Below, in pieces: positions 1-8,633 of a stretch of DNA of 64,000 bases. The DNA is taken from positions 35,143 through 99,142 of IMG/VR virus record IMGVR_UViG_3300028840_008153. The stretch is one strand, 5' to 3'. How positions within the stretch are numbered: the first letter of the stretch is position 1; every line of letters starts with the position of its first letter. The translations under genes were made by a program, and so were the position numbers. The DNA comes from a virus. The notes under the pieces are model-generated. The model was not told where the DNA came from, did no database searches, and saw nothing but the letters and a program-made list of their open reading frames with translations.

Positions 1-328
1 CGGGAATCTTCTTCTTCTCGCAGTACGCCTTGATGGCGCGCTCGCCCTCACGCGCGTACATGTCGTGGAGCACCTGGTATTTGCCGGTGGTGTCCATGTT
101 GTAGTAGCCGCTGCCTGGGTGGCCATAAAGGCGCTCCTGCATTTCGGCCGGTACGATTTCGAGGCGCTTGTCGCAGTCCGGGTTGGACCCTTCGGTGCCC
201 ACGTGAATGACGTGATGGCCTCTGCTCTTCATCATGCGGCAGAGGTTCCACACTTTCATCGTGTAGGCGCAGGTCGTGAACTCGGTCGTGGTTTTGGTGT
301 GGGGAATTCCCATAACGAAAATGTGCAT
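1..328 (-). CDS. Glycosyltransferase, N-terminal part (runs off the left edge)
   Basis: Open from an ATG at 326-328 to the window edge, so 109 codons of the N-terminus are visible. It begins MHIFVMGIPHTKTT and continues with KVWNLCRMMKSRGHHVIHVG. The hydrophobic strand followed by a helix and a GHxVIHVG strand is the usual first Rossmann half of GT-B glycosyltransferases, which phages use to modify DNA, host surfaces or virion proteins. A GGAG ribosome-binding site lies about 8 bases upstream, and a near-consensus sigma70 promoter lies at 353-381, so it can be expressed separately from the structural operon before it. Donor-binding residues would be in the missing C-terminal half. Acceptor unknown; the polyserine tracts of the neighbouring virion proteins are a speculative candidate. 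Confidence 0.7.
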   Translation of the reverse strand, partial: MHIFVMGIPHTKTTTEFTTCAYTMKVWNLCRMMKSRGHHVIHVGTEGSNPDCDKRLEIVPAEMQERLYGHPGSGYYNMDTTGKYQVLHDMYAREGERAIKAYCEKKKIP

Positions 329-352
329 GTGGTTTCTCCAGAGTTCTGCACA

Positions 353-381
353 ACTATATTAGTGGGATCGATGCGTGTCAA
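353..381 (-). promoter_or_regulatory. Sigma70-type promoter for the glycosyltransferase
   Basis: On the minus strand TTGACA (376-381), a 17-base spacer and TATAGT (353-358) lie in the 57-base gap between the 386-2089 gene and the glycosyltransferase start. The -35 is perfect, the -10 is 5/6 and the spacing is ideal. This is the best promoter match I found in the window. Confidence 0.75.
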
Positions 382-385
382 GAAA

Positions 386-2089
386 CTAGCGCGCAGAAGA
401 GCTACTTCCACCAACACGAGGATGTTCCTGATAAGGATCGCAGGAGGAGCTGGAGGAGCCGATCTCATCAAAATACAGCTTAAGACACGAACGCTCAAGT
501 CCGCTCGTTCTGAAGCTCGGTGAGACCGGGGAAAGGTCATAAGCCATGCCGTCCCATGCAACTTCGAACGTCCCGTCCCCCGAAAGCTCGCCATTAAGGC
601 CGTACCAAGCGGCATACCATTCAGCTTCAGACCAATCGTTGTAGCCTGCAGGCAGGGGCGAAACCCCCGCCGGCCACACGCCATTCCAATCGTTCTCGAC
701 AAGGAAACTGAGCATTACGTCTTCGCAGGACCAGAAATACTCAGGCCCGTCCAGTGTGACCTCAACGAAGGCGCGCGTTCCTTGCGGAATGACGCTCGTG
801 GAGAACTCCCCAATCTTTGTGCTGTTTTCCCTGCCTTCCTGCCACGATTTGGCCACGGCGTACAGCGGGTAATCCCCTACCGCATAGAAGGGCGGGAAGG
901 TTACCCGACGATCAGTTACCAGGTGCGCTGCGCGAACCGCGTACGCGGGATGCCGTGCTACGATAATGTTGCCAGAGGGCGTGCCGGTCGTATTTGCATC
1001 GCCGAAAAAGGCGTTTGCGCCCTCAATAAGGTATTTGTCGTGCGAGTAAAGAATCTTGGCTACGGCAGCCGATGGGATTCCCGGCAGACAAGGAAGCTGA
1101 AAACCGACCTGCGCTCTGTAGGCGGATGCTTCATAGTTGTTTGCCGCCACGCCGGGAGACGGCGAGAGCGTTCGTACCTTTTGCCCAATGTAGCGCCCAA
1201 AGCTCCCCGGTAAATGCATTCCTTCATTACCGCCAGGCCGCCATGGGTCTCTGAGAATCCAGGGCGGAGGAGGATGCGGCGCGGGGTAGGTTCCGGCCTG
1301 ATACACAGACTTCCCGTAATTGGCGCTGTTCCACCCGTACGAGATAGAGTCCTGCTGCCAGCAGTATAGGCGCACGTGGTCTGTTGCCAGCGCCTTGCGC
1401 ATCTCGAAGTATTCCTGCTCCAAGTTCAGGTCGTCCGCTGAGGTGCCCGTCAGCACCGGGTAAGTTGGTGCCGCCCCCCGAACAGGGCGCGTAAAAGCAA
1501 AATGGGGGCGGATTCCTTCCGTTGCCTCAATCTGCCAGATCTCCTCCTTCAAGGCGTTTATTAGGCTGGCAACCACCGCACGCGCGTCGGAGCGCTCCAG
1601 CCAGTTTCCGCCCTCTGTGGAGACTTTGTAAGCCAATCCGCCTATCGCTTCCCAATCCACATGTAGCGGAGAACCGCCCCCTGCCGGCCCCAAGCCACGA
1701 CGAAAGGTGCTGCCCCCTGAAGGCAGTATCCAGCGCTCGGGCGCATACGCGTGCGAAAGCGCCTCAATCCATTCTCCGTTTGTCCGGCGTTGTTGGGGGT
1801 CATCGCCCAAAGATCCAATGGATACCCAAATCTGCAAGCGTCTGTTGATCTCAGAGATGATCTGATTAAGGCCCCAATTGTTGTTTACATCGATGACGCA
1901 GGGCCGGATAGCGGGCGGGTCGATGCCGTCAGCCGAAACGCCTTGTCTTAGGTCCTCTCCGGCCAATAGGGGGTAGCGCGGGTTCCAGCGATACCGATCA
2001 TCGCCCGCGTCCCCCACACGCGGGTTCCACGTGATGATTTCAACGCCATAAGGCCCCGAACTCGAACTTGAACTTGAACTCGAACTCAT
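386..2089 (-). CDS. Polyserine-capped virion surface protein (probable tail-fibre or baseplate-associated)
   Basis: 567 aa. I chose the ATG at 2087-2089 rather than the longer open frame because AGGAG sits 6 bases before it. The protein then starts with Met followed directly by ten serines. Two more serine runs (five and four) lie in the last 25 residues, around a Cys-containing CDPYQEHPRVGG segment. The body is rich in Trp, Tyr, Gly and Pro, with no motif I can assign. It is the last gene of the long structural operon, after the repeat-fibre gene. The serine runs use mixed AGY/TCN codons. Function inferred only from position among tail-tip genes; catalytic function not excluded. Confidence 0.6.
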   Translation of the reverse strand: MSSSSSSSSSSGPYGVEIITWNPRVGDAGDDRYRWNPRYPLLAGEDLRQGVSADGIDPPAIRPCVIDVNNNWGLNQIISEINRRLQIWVSIGSLGDDPQQRRTNGEWIEALSHAYAPERWILPSGGSTFRRGLGPAGGGSPLHVDWEAIGGLAYKVSTEGGNWLERSDARAVVASLINALKEEIWQIEATEGIRPHFAFTRPVRGAAPTYPVLTGTSADDLNLEQEYFEMRKALATDHVRLYCWQQDSISYGWNSANYGKSVYQAGTYPAPHPPPPWILRDPWRPGGNEGMHLPGSFGRYIGQKVRTLSPSPGVAANNYEASAYRAQVGFQLPCLPGIPSAAVAKILYSHDKYLIEGANAFFGDANTTGTPSGNIIVARHPAYAVRAAHLVTDRRVTFPPFYAVGDYPLYAVAKSWQEGRENSTKIGEFSTSVIPQGTRAFVEVTLDGPEYFWSCEDVMLSFLVENDWNGVWPAGVSPLPAGYNDWSEAEWYAAWYGLNGELSGDGTFEVAWDGMAYDLSPVSPSFRTSGLERSCLKLYFDEIGSSSSSCDPYQEHPRVGGSSSSAR

Positions 2090-2097
2090 TTTGGCTC

Positions 2098-3921
2098 CTA
2101 CAGAACGAAGGTACCCATGCCGTTCCAAGTGGTCAGGTCGCTCTCGACCATCCAGAACGTGCGCCCGTTTATGGTTCCGTTCAGGACGGCAGCAAGGATT
2201 TGGGCGCCCGCCGGAGCGAGCTTCGTCCAGGCTCCCGGCTTCACCTCATAGATGCCATTCTCGCTGGCCGTCGACTGTTCCTTGACCAAAACGATGTCCC
2301 CGTTGGTGCAGCTGATGCCGTCGAGCGTGCGCGCGCCAGACAAGGTCGTGTTGGTCGTGGAGGCGGCCTTTACCGTATAAAACGCCTGCGCTCCCGTGAT
2401 CTGCACGAAGGTGAGATTCGTCGAGCCCACCGTGATGGGCTCGGAAGTCGTGAGAACCCAGACCGTTCCCGACAATGTCCCGCCTGAGCGCACGGAAACC
2501 AACATGCCCTCCACGATCCCCCATTCGGCCTCAGCTCTCTCCCAGCTACCAGAGCGCATGACGTAGATGCCGTTCTCGGAGGCCGATGATTGCCCGGTCA
2601 ACAAGATCCTGTCGCCGTCAGAGCCCGCAACACCGTCGATCGTTTGCAGCCCGCTAAGAGTGACATTGGACCCGCTGGACAGTCTGACCGTGGCGTTTCC
2701 AGGCGCTCTGAGCTTCTCGAACGACAGGTTCGTTGTGTCCACAACGATTGGGTCATTTGTCTTGAGCACCCACGTCGTCAGTTCGTTTGCCTGGCCCTCC
2801 CGAACGGACACGGTCATGCCTGACGCGATTTCACAGGTTCGCTCCCACGCCCCGCTCTTGACGAAGTAAGGCCCATTCTCGGAGGCCGTGGCCTGATTCT
2901 TGACCAGACAGATCTCATCGGCCGACAGCGAGATGCCGTCGATCGTTTGTGTGCCGCTGAGCGTAATGTCGTCCGTCGTAGCCGCGCGCGCGTAGCAGCA
3001 GCACGCCGCCCCGCTGATCAGCTCGAAATCCAGAGGCGTGGTGTTGACGATGATCGGGTCGTTGGTGGTCAGCATCCACGCCGTTGCGCCGTTCTCGTCG
3101 CCTTCCCGCACCGTGACGATGATCCCGCCTCGCATCTCACAGGTCCGCTCCCAGAAGCCCGAACGCATGATGTAGGCCCCATTGGTGCGCGGTACGGTCT
3201 GATCCTTGAGCAGAACAACATCGCCATCAGCGCCTGCCACGCCGTCGATGGTTTGAATGCCGTTGCGCGCGAGGTTTCCCGTTGACGCCATTCGGGCCTG
3301 ACAGACGTCGTCCTCGCCAAACTCGGGCAACCGCAGATCCAGCGTGAAGTCCGTAACACAAACGCCCGAACCGGTGGAACTTGTTACATTCCATTCAGGA
3401 TCGACGAGTGACGGAACGATGGAGACCAGCGCACTCACGTTGACCGTGTTGCAGGGCAGCCGGAACTCAAAGTCAAAGATCGAGGCACACGGTGAATTGG
3501 GGTCCCGTCCGCCGGAGACAGACATCTCGGGCGTCGAGATGTTCTGGCTCATCGACACCTGGCCGCCCAGTGAGATGGCCGCACAGGGCGGGATGTTCAC
3601 CTTGAAATCGAAGACCGGCTGGCAGACGCCCGTCTCTGAGGAGCTTGGGTAGCGAATGAAGGCTTCGAAGTATGGGTCGATCGAACTGGACGAGATCGGG
3701 CTGCCGCTGGAGTCCGCGTTCAGGCTCGTCTGCGCCGAGATGCCATAGCACCCAAACGTCGAAGCCGGCGGGTTGGGCATGGGTAATTCAAACGCCGGGA
3801 ATTGGTAGGCGGGCGGCGGCGGATCGCTGACCTCCTGCGAAATGTTGACCAGCTCCCCCTCGATCGCAGAGATATCGGGGATATCCGGGCACTCTGGTCT
3901 TGGCGGAAACGCCCTTGCCAC
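2098..3921 (-). CDS. Tail-fibre protein with four tandem about 95-residue repeats
   Basis: 607 aa. The C-terminal two thirds (about 2100-3290) contains four imperfect repeats built on xTIDGVxxxDGDxVLLK, xNGxYxMRSGxWER, VSVREG and TTNDPIxVxTTxLxFE. This pattern is common in phage tail fibres and tail-associated proteins (GDRVLLkdQ..NGiY..GaWtR type). The N-terminal third has a second, shorter repeat ending in C-x-FDFxxxLPC. Short serine runs are present. The fourth repeat is degenerate at its end and closes the protein. It sits between the W-N-YP paralogues and the polyserine-capped protein. Role: structural, probably a trimeric fibre or adaptor at the tail tip; receptor unknown. Confidence 0.75.
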   Translation of the reverse strand: MARAFPPRPECPDIPDISAIEGELVNISQEVSDPPPPAYQFPAFELPMPNPPASTFGCYGISAQTSLNADSSGSPISSSSIDPYFEAFIRYPSSSETGVCQPVFDFKVNIPPCAAISLGGQVSMSQNISTPEMSVSGGRDPNSPCASIFDFEFRLPCNTVNVSALVSIVPSLVDPEWNVTSSTGSGVCVTDFTLDLRLPEFGEDDVCQARMASTGNLARNGIQTIDGVAGADGDVVLLKDQTVPRTNGAYIMRSGFWERTCEMRGGIIVTVREGDENGATAWMLTTNDPIIVNTTPLDFELISGAACCCYARAATTDDITLSGTQTIDGISLSADEICLVKNQATASENGPYFVKSGAWERTCEIASGMTVSVREGQANELTTWVLKTNDPIVVDTTNLSFEKLRAPGNATVRLSSGSNVTLSGLQTIDGVAGSDGDRILLTGQSSASENGIYVMRSGSWERAEAEWGIVEGMLVSVRSGGTLSGTVWVLTTSEPITVGSTNLTFVQITGAQAFYTVKAASTTNTTLSGARTLDGISCTNGDIVLVKEQSTASENGIYEVKPGAWTKLAPAGAQILAAVLNGTINGRTFWMVESDLTTWNGMGTFVL

Positions 3922-3929
3922 AGTTCACC

Positions 3930-4838
3930 TCATGCTGATGAAGACGACGACGAAGCCTGCTCCAGACAGTGGCGGTTCGTTTCCAAGGTCACCGTGACCC
4001 GGTTGTTGGCCGGGTCGTTTTCCACGGTTACGCCCGGGCCACCCACCACGAGCAGCTTGCCGTCTGCGATCTCCCGTCCGTTGACCGACCGTATGTAGTC
4101 ATCACAGGGCGTACACTCCTCGTCGATGTGCATGCCACCCTCGTCAATGATGATGTCCTCACAGGTCCGGCCGGCTCCAGCGCCAAGTACGGCCCCCATC
4201 TCGATGGTGTCGCCGTCGACCAGTATACGCGTGTTGTACCCCTCTTTGAATTCCAAGATGCCCGAAAGGTTCTGGATCACGGCGAATGTGGTTGGCGCCG
4301 AGGGGGACGGCGGGTCCTCGTCGCAAATGGGCGGACAGCGCCGCGCCTGATTGGCAACGTTGAAGGAGCGCGTGAAGGTGTTCACCAGCGACTGCAGAAG
4401 GGCGGGCTCGACAGCCGGCGGGTCGGAAAGCTGGTGTACGCCGCCGCCGAGAGCCACCAATTCGGACAGATCCCCGATAACCAGAAAGCCACTACCGCGC
4501 CCGCTGTCTGCGCTTCCCGACGGCACCGGCGTGGCGTCCACCTCAATAATGCAGCCACTCTCGGCGCTTATGGGCGTCTCGAAGAGCCACCGATACCCTG
4601 ATAGCCCCGGCGCGTCGGATCGAAAGTCGAAGAACAGGGTGGACCCGGAGCGTGTCACGGAGTACAGCGTCACGTTATGGGTTGCTGGTACAAACTGGCT
4701 GTCCAGGCCCAACATGAAGCCGGCATCCACCATCCCACGCTTGGGCAGCACGCCGCCGCCCGACAGGGACAGATCCCCATCCGTCACCAGCGGATAGGCA
4801 ATGTTGTCATTATGGTCGTAGAAGCCGTACTCAGGCAT
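3930..4838 (-). CDS. Tail-tip paralogue 5 of the W-N-YP family, polyserine C-terminus
   Basis: 302 aa. It is the last and most divergent of five consecutive related proteins. Its N-terminus reads YDHNDNIAYPLVTDG and is followed by GMVDAGFMLG, matching the N-x-x-YP...VDA pattern of the four genes upstream. It ends with six serines and Ala (LEQASSSSSSA). A CDEDPPSPSAP linker divides the protein near residue 170, followed by a beta-rich part with ICEDIIIDEGG-like character. Its start overlaps the end of 4831-5607 by 8 bases, so translation is probably coupled. Likely a tail-tip or fibre-attachment protein; exact role unknown. Confidence 0.6.
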   Translation of the reverse strand: MPEYGFYDHNDNIAYPLVTDGDLSLSGGGVLPKRGMVDAGFMLGLDSQFVPATHNVTLYSVTRSGSTLFFDFRSDAPGLSGYRWLFETPISAESGCIIEVDATPVPSGSADSGRGSGFLVIGDLSELVALGGGVHQLSDPPAVEPALLQSLVNTFTRSFNVANQARRCPPICDEDPPSPSAPTTFAVIQNLSGILEFKEGYNTRILVDGDTIEMGAVLGAGAGRTCEDIIIDEGGMHIDEECTPCDDYIRSVNGREIADGKLLVVGGPGVTVENDPANNRVTVTLETNRHCLEQASSSSSSA

Positions 4839-5607
4839 CCTGGTCTATACCGCCTTTCATCCCGACCATCTCAACGCGGACCCCGTTCGTAATCGGAACA
4901 ACCCGCACCACGGGGTCCTCTGCAAGGTTGCCGCCCGTTCTGAGCGTGAAATCACCTATGTCGTTCGGTGTGATCTGGTTGATGCTCTTCAGGCCGCAGA
5001 ACTGCGGCAGGGGCGATCCTTCCTCTTCGCAATCCTTTTCCTGTACGTATGGGTCGCCAATCACGTCCATCCGTATGGCGCCATCCTCCATGCGAAGCAC
5101 CACGCCGTCCTCGCCGACCAACCAGATGTCGCCACTAACAATGTTGCCGTCATCCAGCAGCAGGCCACGCACGCCCGGATCAGGCAGCGGTATGGCCACG
5201 GAGGCAACAAACTCCGTCTGCTCCTGCTCGAACTCCACACTGCCTTCACCGTAAATCCCGTTGAGCGCGCCAAGACGGTTGGCGTCGCTGACAAGGATTC
5301 CCGCCGGGCGGCTGTACGCGTCGTAGAGCGCCACCTCCGAAGGCGGCGAGCCAAAGTCGAAGGCTCCGGTGGCCACCTCCCCGAGCGACGGGTCGTAGAT
5401 GTGAAAGGTCAGCTCCGTCCCCTCCACGCTGATCTTTCCCAAATAGAGGCCGCCCGTCCCCCCGATCGGGTAGATGCGCGCGTCGTCAAACAGGTCTTGG
5501 TCCACGGCGGCACCACTGCTGTTGACCAACGTGGCGTAATCAGCGAAGGGGTAATTGACCCTTTCGTTGTTGTTGCGCCATTCGGTGTTAAGCAGCGGAC
5601 CAGACAT
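4831..5607 (-). CDS. Tail-tip paralogue 4 of the W-N-YP family
   Basis: 258 aa. N-terminus LLNTEWRNNNERVNYPFADYATL carries the family signature W-x-N-x-N-x-x-x-x-YP, followed by a DLFDDARIYP strand pair equivalent to the DLIVDAxIxxP of its siblings. Later QFCGLKSINQITPNDIGDFTLR echoes the KTIGGIGPDSNGDFEL segment of 8630-9562. The start codon is preceded by tandem stops and by palindrome C (5606-5627), which lies where a ribosome-binding site would be. Only a weak TAGGAA is visible further back. Probable structural protein of the tail tip. Confidence 0.6.
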   Translation of the reverse strand: MSGPLLNTEWRNNNERVNYPFADYATLVNSSGAAVDQDLFDDARIYPIGGTGGLYLGKISVEGTELTFHIYDPSLGEVATGAFDFGSPPSEVALYDAYSRPAGILVSDANRLGALNGIYGEGSVEFEQEQTEFVASVAIPLPDPGVRGLLLDDGNIVSGDIWLVGEDGVVLRMEDGAIRMDVIGDPYVQEKDCEEEGSPLPQFCGLKSINQITPNDIGDFTLRTGGNLAEDPVVRVVPITNGVRVEMVGMKGGIDQDA

Positions 5608-5627
5608 TTCGGAATCGATTCCTATTA
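5606..5627. repeat. Dispersed palindrome, copy C (junction of 5625-7226 and 4831-5607)
   Basis: The core GGAATCGATTCC (5611-5622) is a perfect 12-base inverted repeat inside an imperfect 22-base palindrome. It overlaps the ATG of the downstream gene. It belongs to the same family as the copies at 44054 and 62102. Confidence 0.6.
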
Positions 5628-7226
5628 TGGGCCCGAAGACGAAGACGAAGACGAGCTGGACGGGAACAACGGACAGTTGATCCCGAAGTCGTCGAACTCC
5701 GTCTCTGATCCTACAACTCCAAGTCCTGCAAAGCCATCTGGTATGGTCGTAGCGTGTACGAAAACGTCACTGACCGATCCGCCGTCCCACTCAACCAGAA
5801 GCTCAGTGAAGTAAAATCCGCCAACCTTGAAAGGGCGGACCGTGAACTCGTAATCCGTGATTTCAAGGGCGACGCCCGGATCGTAGCTGATGTCAAAGAC
5901 GTAGCCCAGCCCCAGGCCGCTTGGCCACGCCCCGCCTCCCGCAGTCTTTCTCCCGATGAAGATCCTCCCGTTCGGGTACGCCGACGAGGGGCGCAGCGTC
6001 ACGCCTGCGAAGTAAAAGGCGTCCTCGTTCTGGAAGCCGTAAATCACGTGCCCCTCGCCCAACGAGGCCGAAAGAGGCCGTACTATGAGATTGAATGTGG
6101 GCGCATCGTCCACGAGCAGGCTTCGGAAGCGGTCAATCGAGAACTGGTCGAACAGGTCTCCGGCGTTGCTCAGATACCGCTTGGTTCTGTCTGTGTCCTC
6201 AATGGAGAAGGCTCCCTTCTCCACGGTCAGCTCCTCAGCCTGCCCATCCTCAAAGTCCTCACAGTAATAATCCGGCAGGCCAGAAGCCGACGAGGTGGAC
6301 GACGAGGAGAGCGACGACGAAGAGCTGGGTGTGGGCGAGGCGCTCGACGAGGACTCCGGGCCGAAGATGTCTCTGGGGACGTGAGGGAAATTGAGCGTGT
6401 CGCACACCTCGGAGAGCGAAGTGTTGTGATCAACAACCATTCCATCACCAATGTCGCCGACCACGGCGTTCTCGATGACCAGCTCGATGTCGCCGTCAGA
6501 GTCAGGGAACACGTCGTTGACCTGCGTGATCACGCGTTTCTTGCAGGTGCCCACATGCGGGCGCCCACCACAAGCGCCGGCAAAAGACTGGAGTTGCTCA
6601 ACGCCTTGTGTGGCCCGGTCAAGCGCAATGACGGCTACTTCCCTTTCCACCCCGTCGATGGTGCGCGTAGCCTTGTACGTCTTGGTCACTCCGGCCAGTC
6701 CCCGTAAAACTATCAGGCCCGTCACTCCGGGCATGCCCTCCTTGCTCAACGAGTCCACACCCGCGTCCTCGTACGCGCGCACGGAGCGCGGGCCCAGCTG
6801 AGAGGCTTCGGGACCGTCGAAGCGTTGAAAGAGTTCATCCGTTTCAAGCGCTCCACCACCCAAAGCAACCCATCCGCCCACGCCGGGATAGAGCGCCTCG
6901 ATGGCGTAGTTCTTGAAACGGGTGATCGGCCGCGTGATGTTCAGCACTGCCAGCGGCGTGAAGCTCGCTCCCGATGAAGACGAAGGATTCGGGCAGAACG
7001 GCGAGAACTCGGAAGCCAGCAGCGTCAGTGAAAACAGTCCCGCAGTCCGGCCCACAGAGGAGACATAGACATAGCGCCCCGCCGAACGCGGCACCCAGAT
7101 ACTGGCATCCACGATCAGATCGTTGGGCAACAAGCTCCCGTCCTTGGCCTGGCGAGAGGCTGAATCATGGACGGGGTAGCTGCGTGACTCGTTTCCATTG
7201 AGCCACTCGGTAAAAACGATCGCCAT
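5625..7226 (-). CDS. Tail-tip paralogue 3 of the W-N-YP family, with several polyserine tracts
   Basis: 533 aa. The N-terminus (FTEWLNGNESRSYPVHDSAS, then LLPNDLIVDASIWVP) is a clear copy of the family domain. The C-terminal half is a separate jelly-roll-like domain (YYCEDFEDGQ...LSVDRFRS...), reached through a long linker rich in Ser, Ala, Pro and Thr near 6265-6360. The protein ends in nine serines followed by GP. Another run, PSSSSG, lies near residue 85. Adjacent genes 4831 and 7227 are its closest relatives. Possibly a fibre with a carbohydrate-binding-like C-terminal domain; that is inference from architecture only. Confidence 0.6.
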   Translation of the reverse strand: MAIVFTEWLNGNESRSYPVHDSASRQAKDGSLLPNDLIVDASIWVPRSAGRYVYVSSVGRTAGLFSLTLLASEFSPFCPNPSSSSGASFTPLAVLNITRPITRFKNYAIEALYPGVGGWVALGGGALETDELFQRFDGPEASQLGPRSVRAYEDAGVDSLSKEGMPGVTGLIVLRGLAGVTKTYKATRTIDGVEREVAVIALDRATQGVEQLQSFAGACGGRPHVGTCKKRVITQVNDVFPDSDGDIELVIENAVVGDIGDGMVVDHNTSLSEVCDTLNFPHVPRDIFGPESSSSASPTPSSSSSLSSSSTSSASGLPDYYCEDFEDGQAEELTVEKGAFSIEDTDRTKRYLSNAGDLFDQFSIDRFRSLLVDDAPTFNLIVRPLSASLGEGHVIYGFQNEDAFYFAGVTLRPSSAYPNGRIFIGRKTAGGGAWPSGLGLGYVFDISYDPGVALEITDYEFTVRPFKVGGFYFTELLVEWDGGSVSDVFVHATTIPDGFAGLGVVGSETEFDDFGINCPLFPSSSSSSSSSGP

Positions 7227-8633
7227 CTATGCCTTTCTCAGTGGGGGCACCAGGCCCGAAGACTGCACATCCGTGTCCGTGAGTGCTCCTGCCGTCATCG
7301 TTCCTTCCAGCCGGATCACCTTGTTGCGGCGATTTGGCACGCTGGCGCCGAAGCGAACCATGAATATGGCCGTGGCGTACTGGGCCCGCTTCAACGGGAA
7401 GAACGTGTACGAATACTTGTTGCCGTCAATAGAAGGGTCCAACTGCTGCATGCGAAGGGTTTCCATGTCGATGTGGCCGGACTTCTCCACGTAAACCCCG
7501 CCGTCCTCCGAAAATTCGACCTCCACGTCGATCGGGTCGGTCATGTCCTCGCCGGTGTTGTTGTAAACCAGGACCATGACGCTGATGCTGAAATCGGCTC
7601 CAGCCAGCGGACGCAGCTTCAAGTGGATGCCGTCCTCTTTGGCGTCCCGAATGAGATTCCACAGCTGAACCAGCGCGTTGTACTCGTTCCGCAGCCTCTC
7701 GATTGTACTAGCGAGAGCGACGGCCTGCTCCCAGAGACGCTTCAACTCGTTGTACACCCGCCCGTAGTCAGCGCAGGCGCAGCATTCCGTACAGTTGCCG
7801 TGGACCTGCATCAGGTTGTCGATGACCGTTGTCAGGTAGTCCGTGTTCGGGTGGATGGGCGGCTGCGTCGCTCCCGGCGTCAGACGCCGCTCGGTCCACG
7901 TGCAATCCTCCCCGTCAAAGGAGAAATCACCGTTGTCGTCCACGCCCACGCCGGCAATCCGCCGAATGGCGGATTCAAGTGAGCCGCAGGTCTGAAAGGC
8001 CCCGGTGCCCTCCCCGCCAACGGCGTCGAAGACGATGCGTTTGGGCGCGCGAACCTCTGTCCCCTCATCCAGCGAGAAGCCGATGTCCGTGTCCTCAGAA
8101 AGCGTCATGGCGATGTTGTTGCCCGCTTCGAGCACGATGGCCTTGTCGGTGATCCCGCCGCCCGTGCAGCACGGCAGCCCCGGAAGGGCCGTGGCGAAGC
8201 GTCGCACCCTGCTGACACGGGGATTCACCAGAGAGGACAGCAGGTAGGAGGTAGTGGAGAGATGTGGAAAGCTGAACTGCGCCAACTTCTCGGTGTGTAC
8301 GGTGAGACGAAAGATGATATCCTCACCCGTGAATCCCGCCCCGATTGTAGTCGACCTTCTCCATTCGTATATGGTGTAACTTCCAAAAACGGACGAAGAA
8401 AAGTTGTCTGCACCTGTGAGTGAGGCCAAAAGGGTATCATCGTCGAAGCGAAGCTCGGCAGTGCCAGCCGGATCGAACGAAGCCAGCCGCACGCGCGCGT
8501 CCTTGTCCCTGTCCTTGGTGTGAATGAGGTAGGCGTCGACAAACAGCTCATGCAGGCCATCCGACTGCCGCTCGCTGAACGGGTAGTCGATATGGGTGTT
8601 CGAAGTCAGCCATTCAAAAACGGCTCCGCTCAT
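7227..8633 (-). CDS. Tail-tip paralogue 2 of the W-N-YP family, coiled-coil containing
   Basis: 468 aa. The open frame extends further upstream, but the ATG at 8631-8633 overlaps the TGA of the previous gene and gives the family N-terminus (VFEWLTSNTHIDYPFSER, then ELFVDAYLI). The earlier residues only shadow the neighbour. A Cys-rich stretch (NCTECCACADYGRVYNELKRLWEQA) starts a coiled coil of about 45 residues near residue 300. The C-terminal domain (IDVEVEFSEDGGVYVEKSGHID) is beta-rich. Structural tail-tip protein; trimeric assembly is plausible from the coiled coil. Confidence 0.6.
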   Translation of the reverse strand: MSGAVFEWLTSNTHIDYPFSERQSDGLHELFVDAYLIHTKDRDKDARVRLASFDPAGTAELRFDDDTLLASLTGADNFSSSVFGSYTIYEWRRSTTIGAGFTGEDIIFRLTVHTEKLAQFSFPHLSTTSYLLSSLVNPRVSRVRRFATALPGLPCCTGGGITDKAIVLEAGNNIAMTLSEDTDIGFSLDEGTEVRAPKRIVFDAVGGEGTGAFQTCGSLESAIRRIAGVGVDDNGDFSFDGEDCTWTERRLTPGATQPPIHPNTDYLTTVIDNLMQVHGNCTECCACADYGRVYNELKRLWEQAVALASTIERLRNEYNALVQLWNLIRDAKEDGIHLKLRPLAGADFSISVMVLVYNNTGEDMTDPIDVEVEFSEDGGVYVEKSGHIDMETLRMQQLDPSIDGNKYSYTFFPLKRAQYATAIFMVRFGASVPNRRNKVIRLEGTMTAGALTDTDVQSSGLVPPLRKA

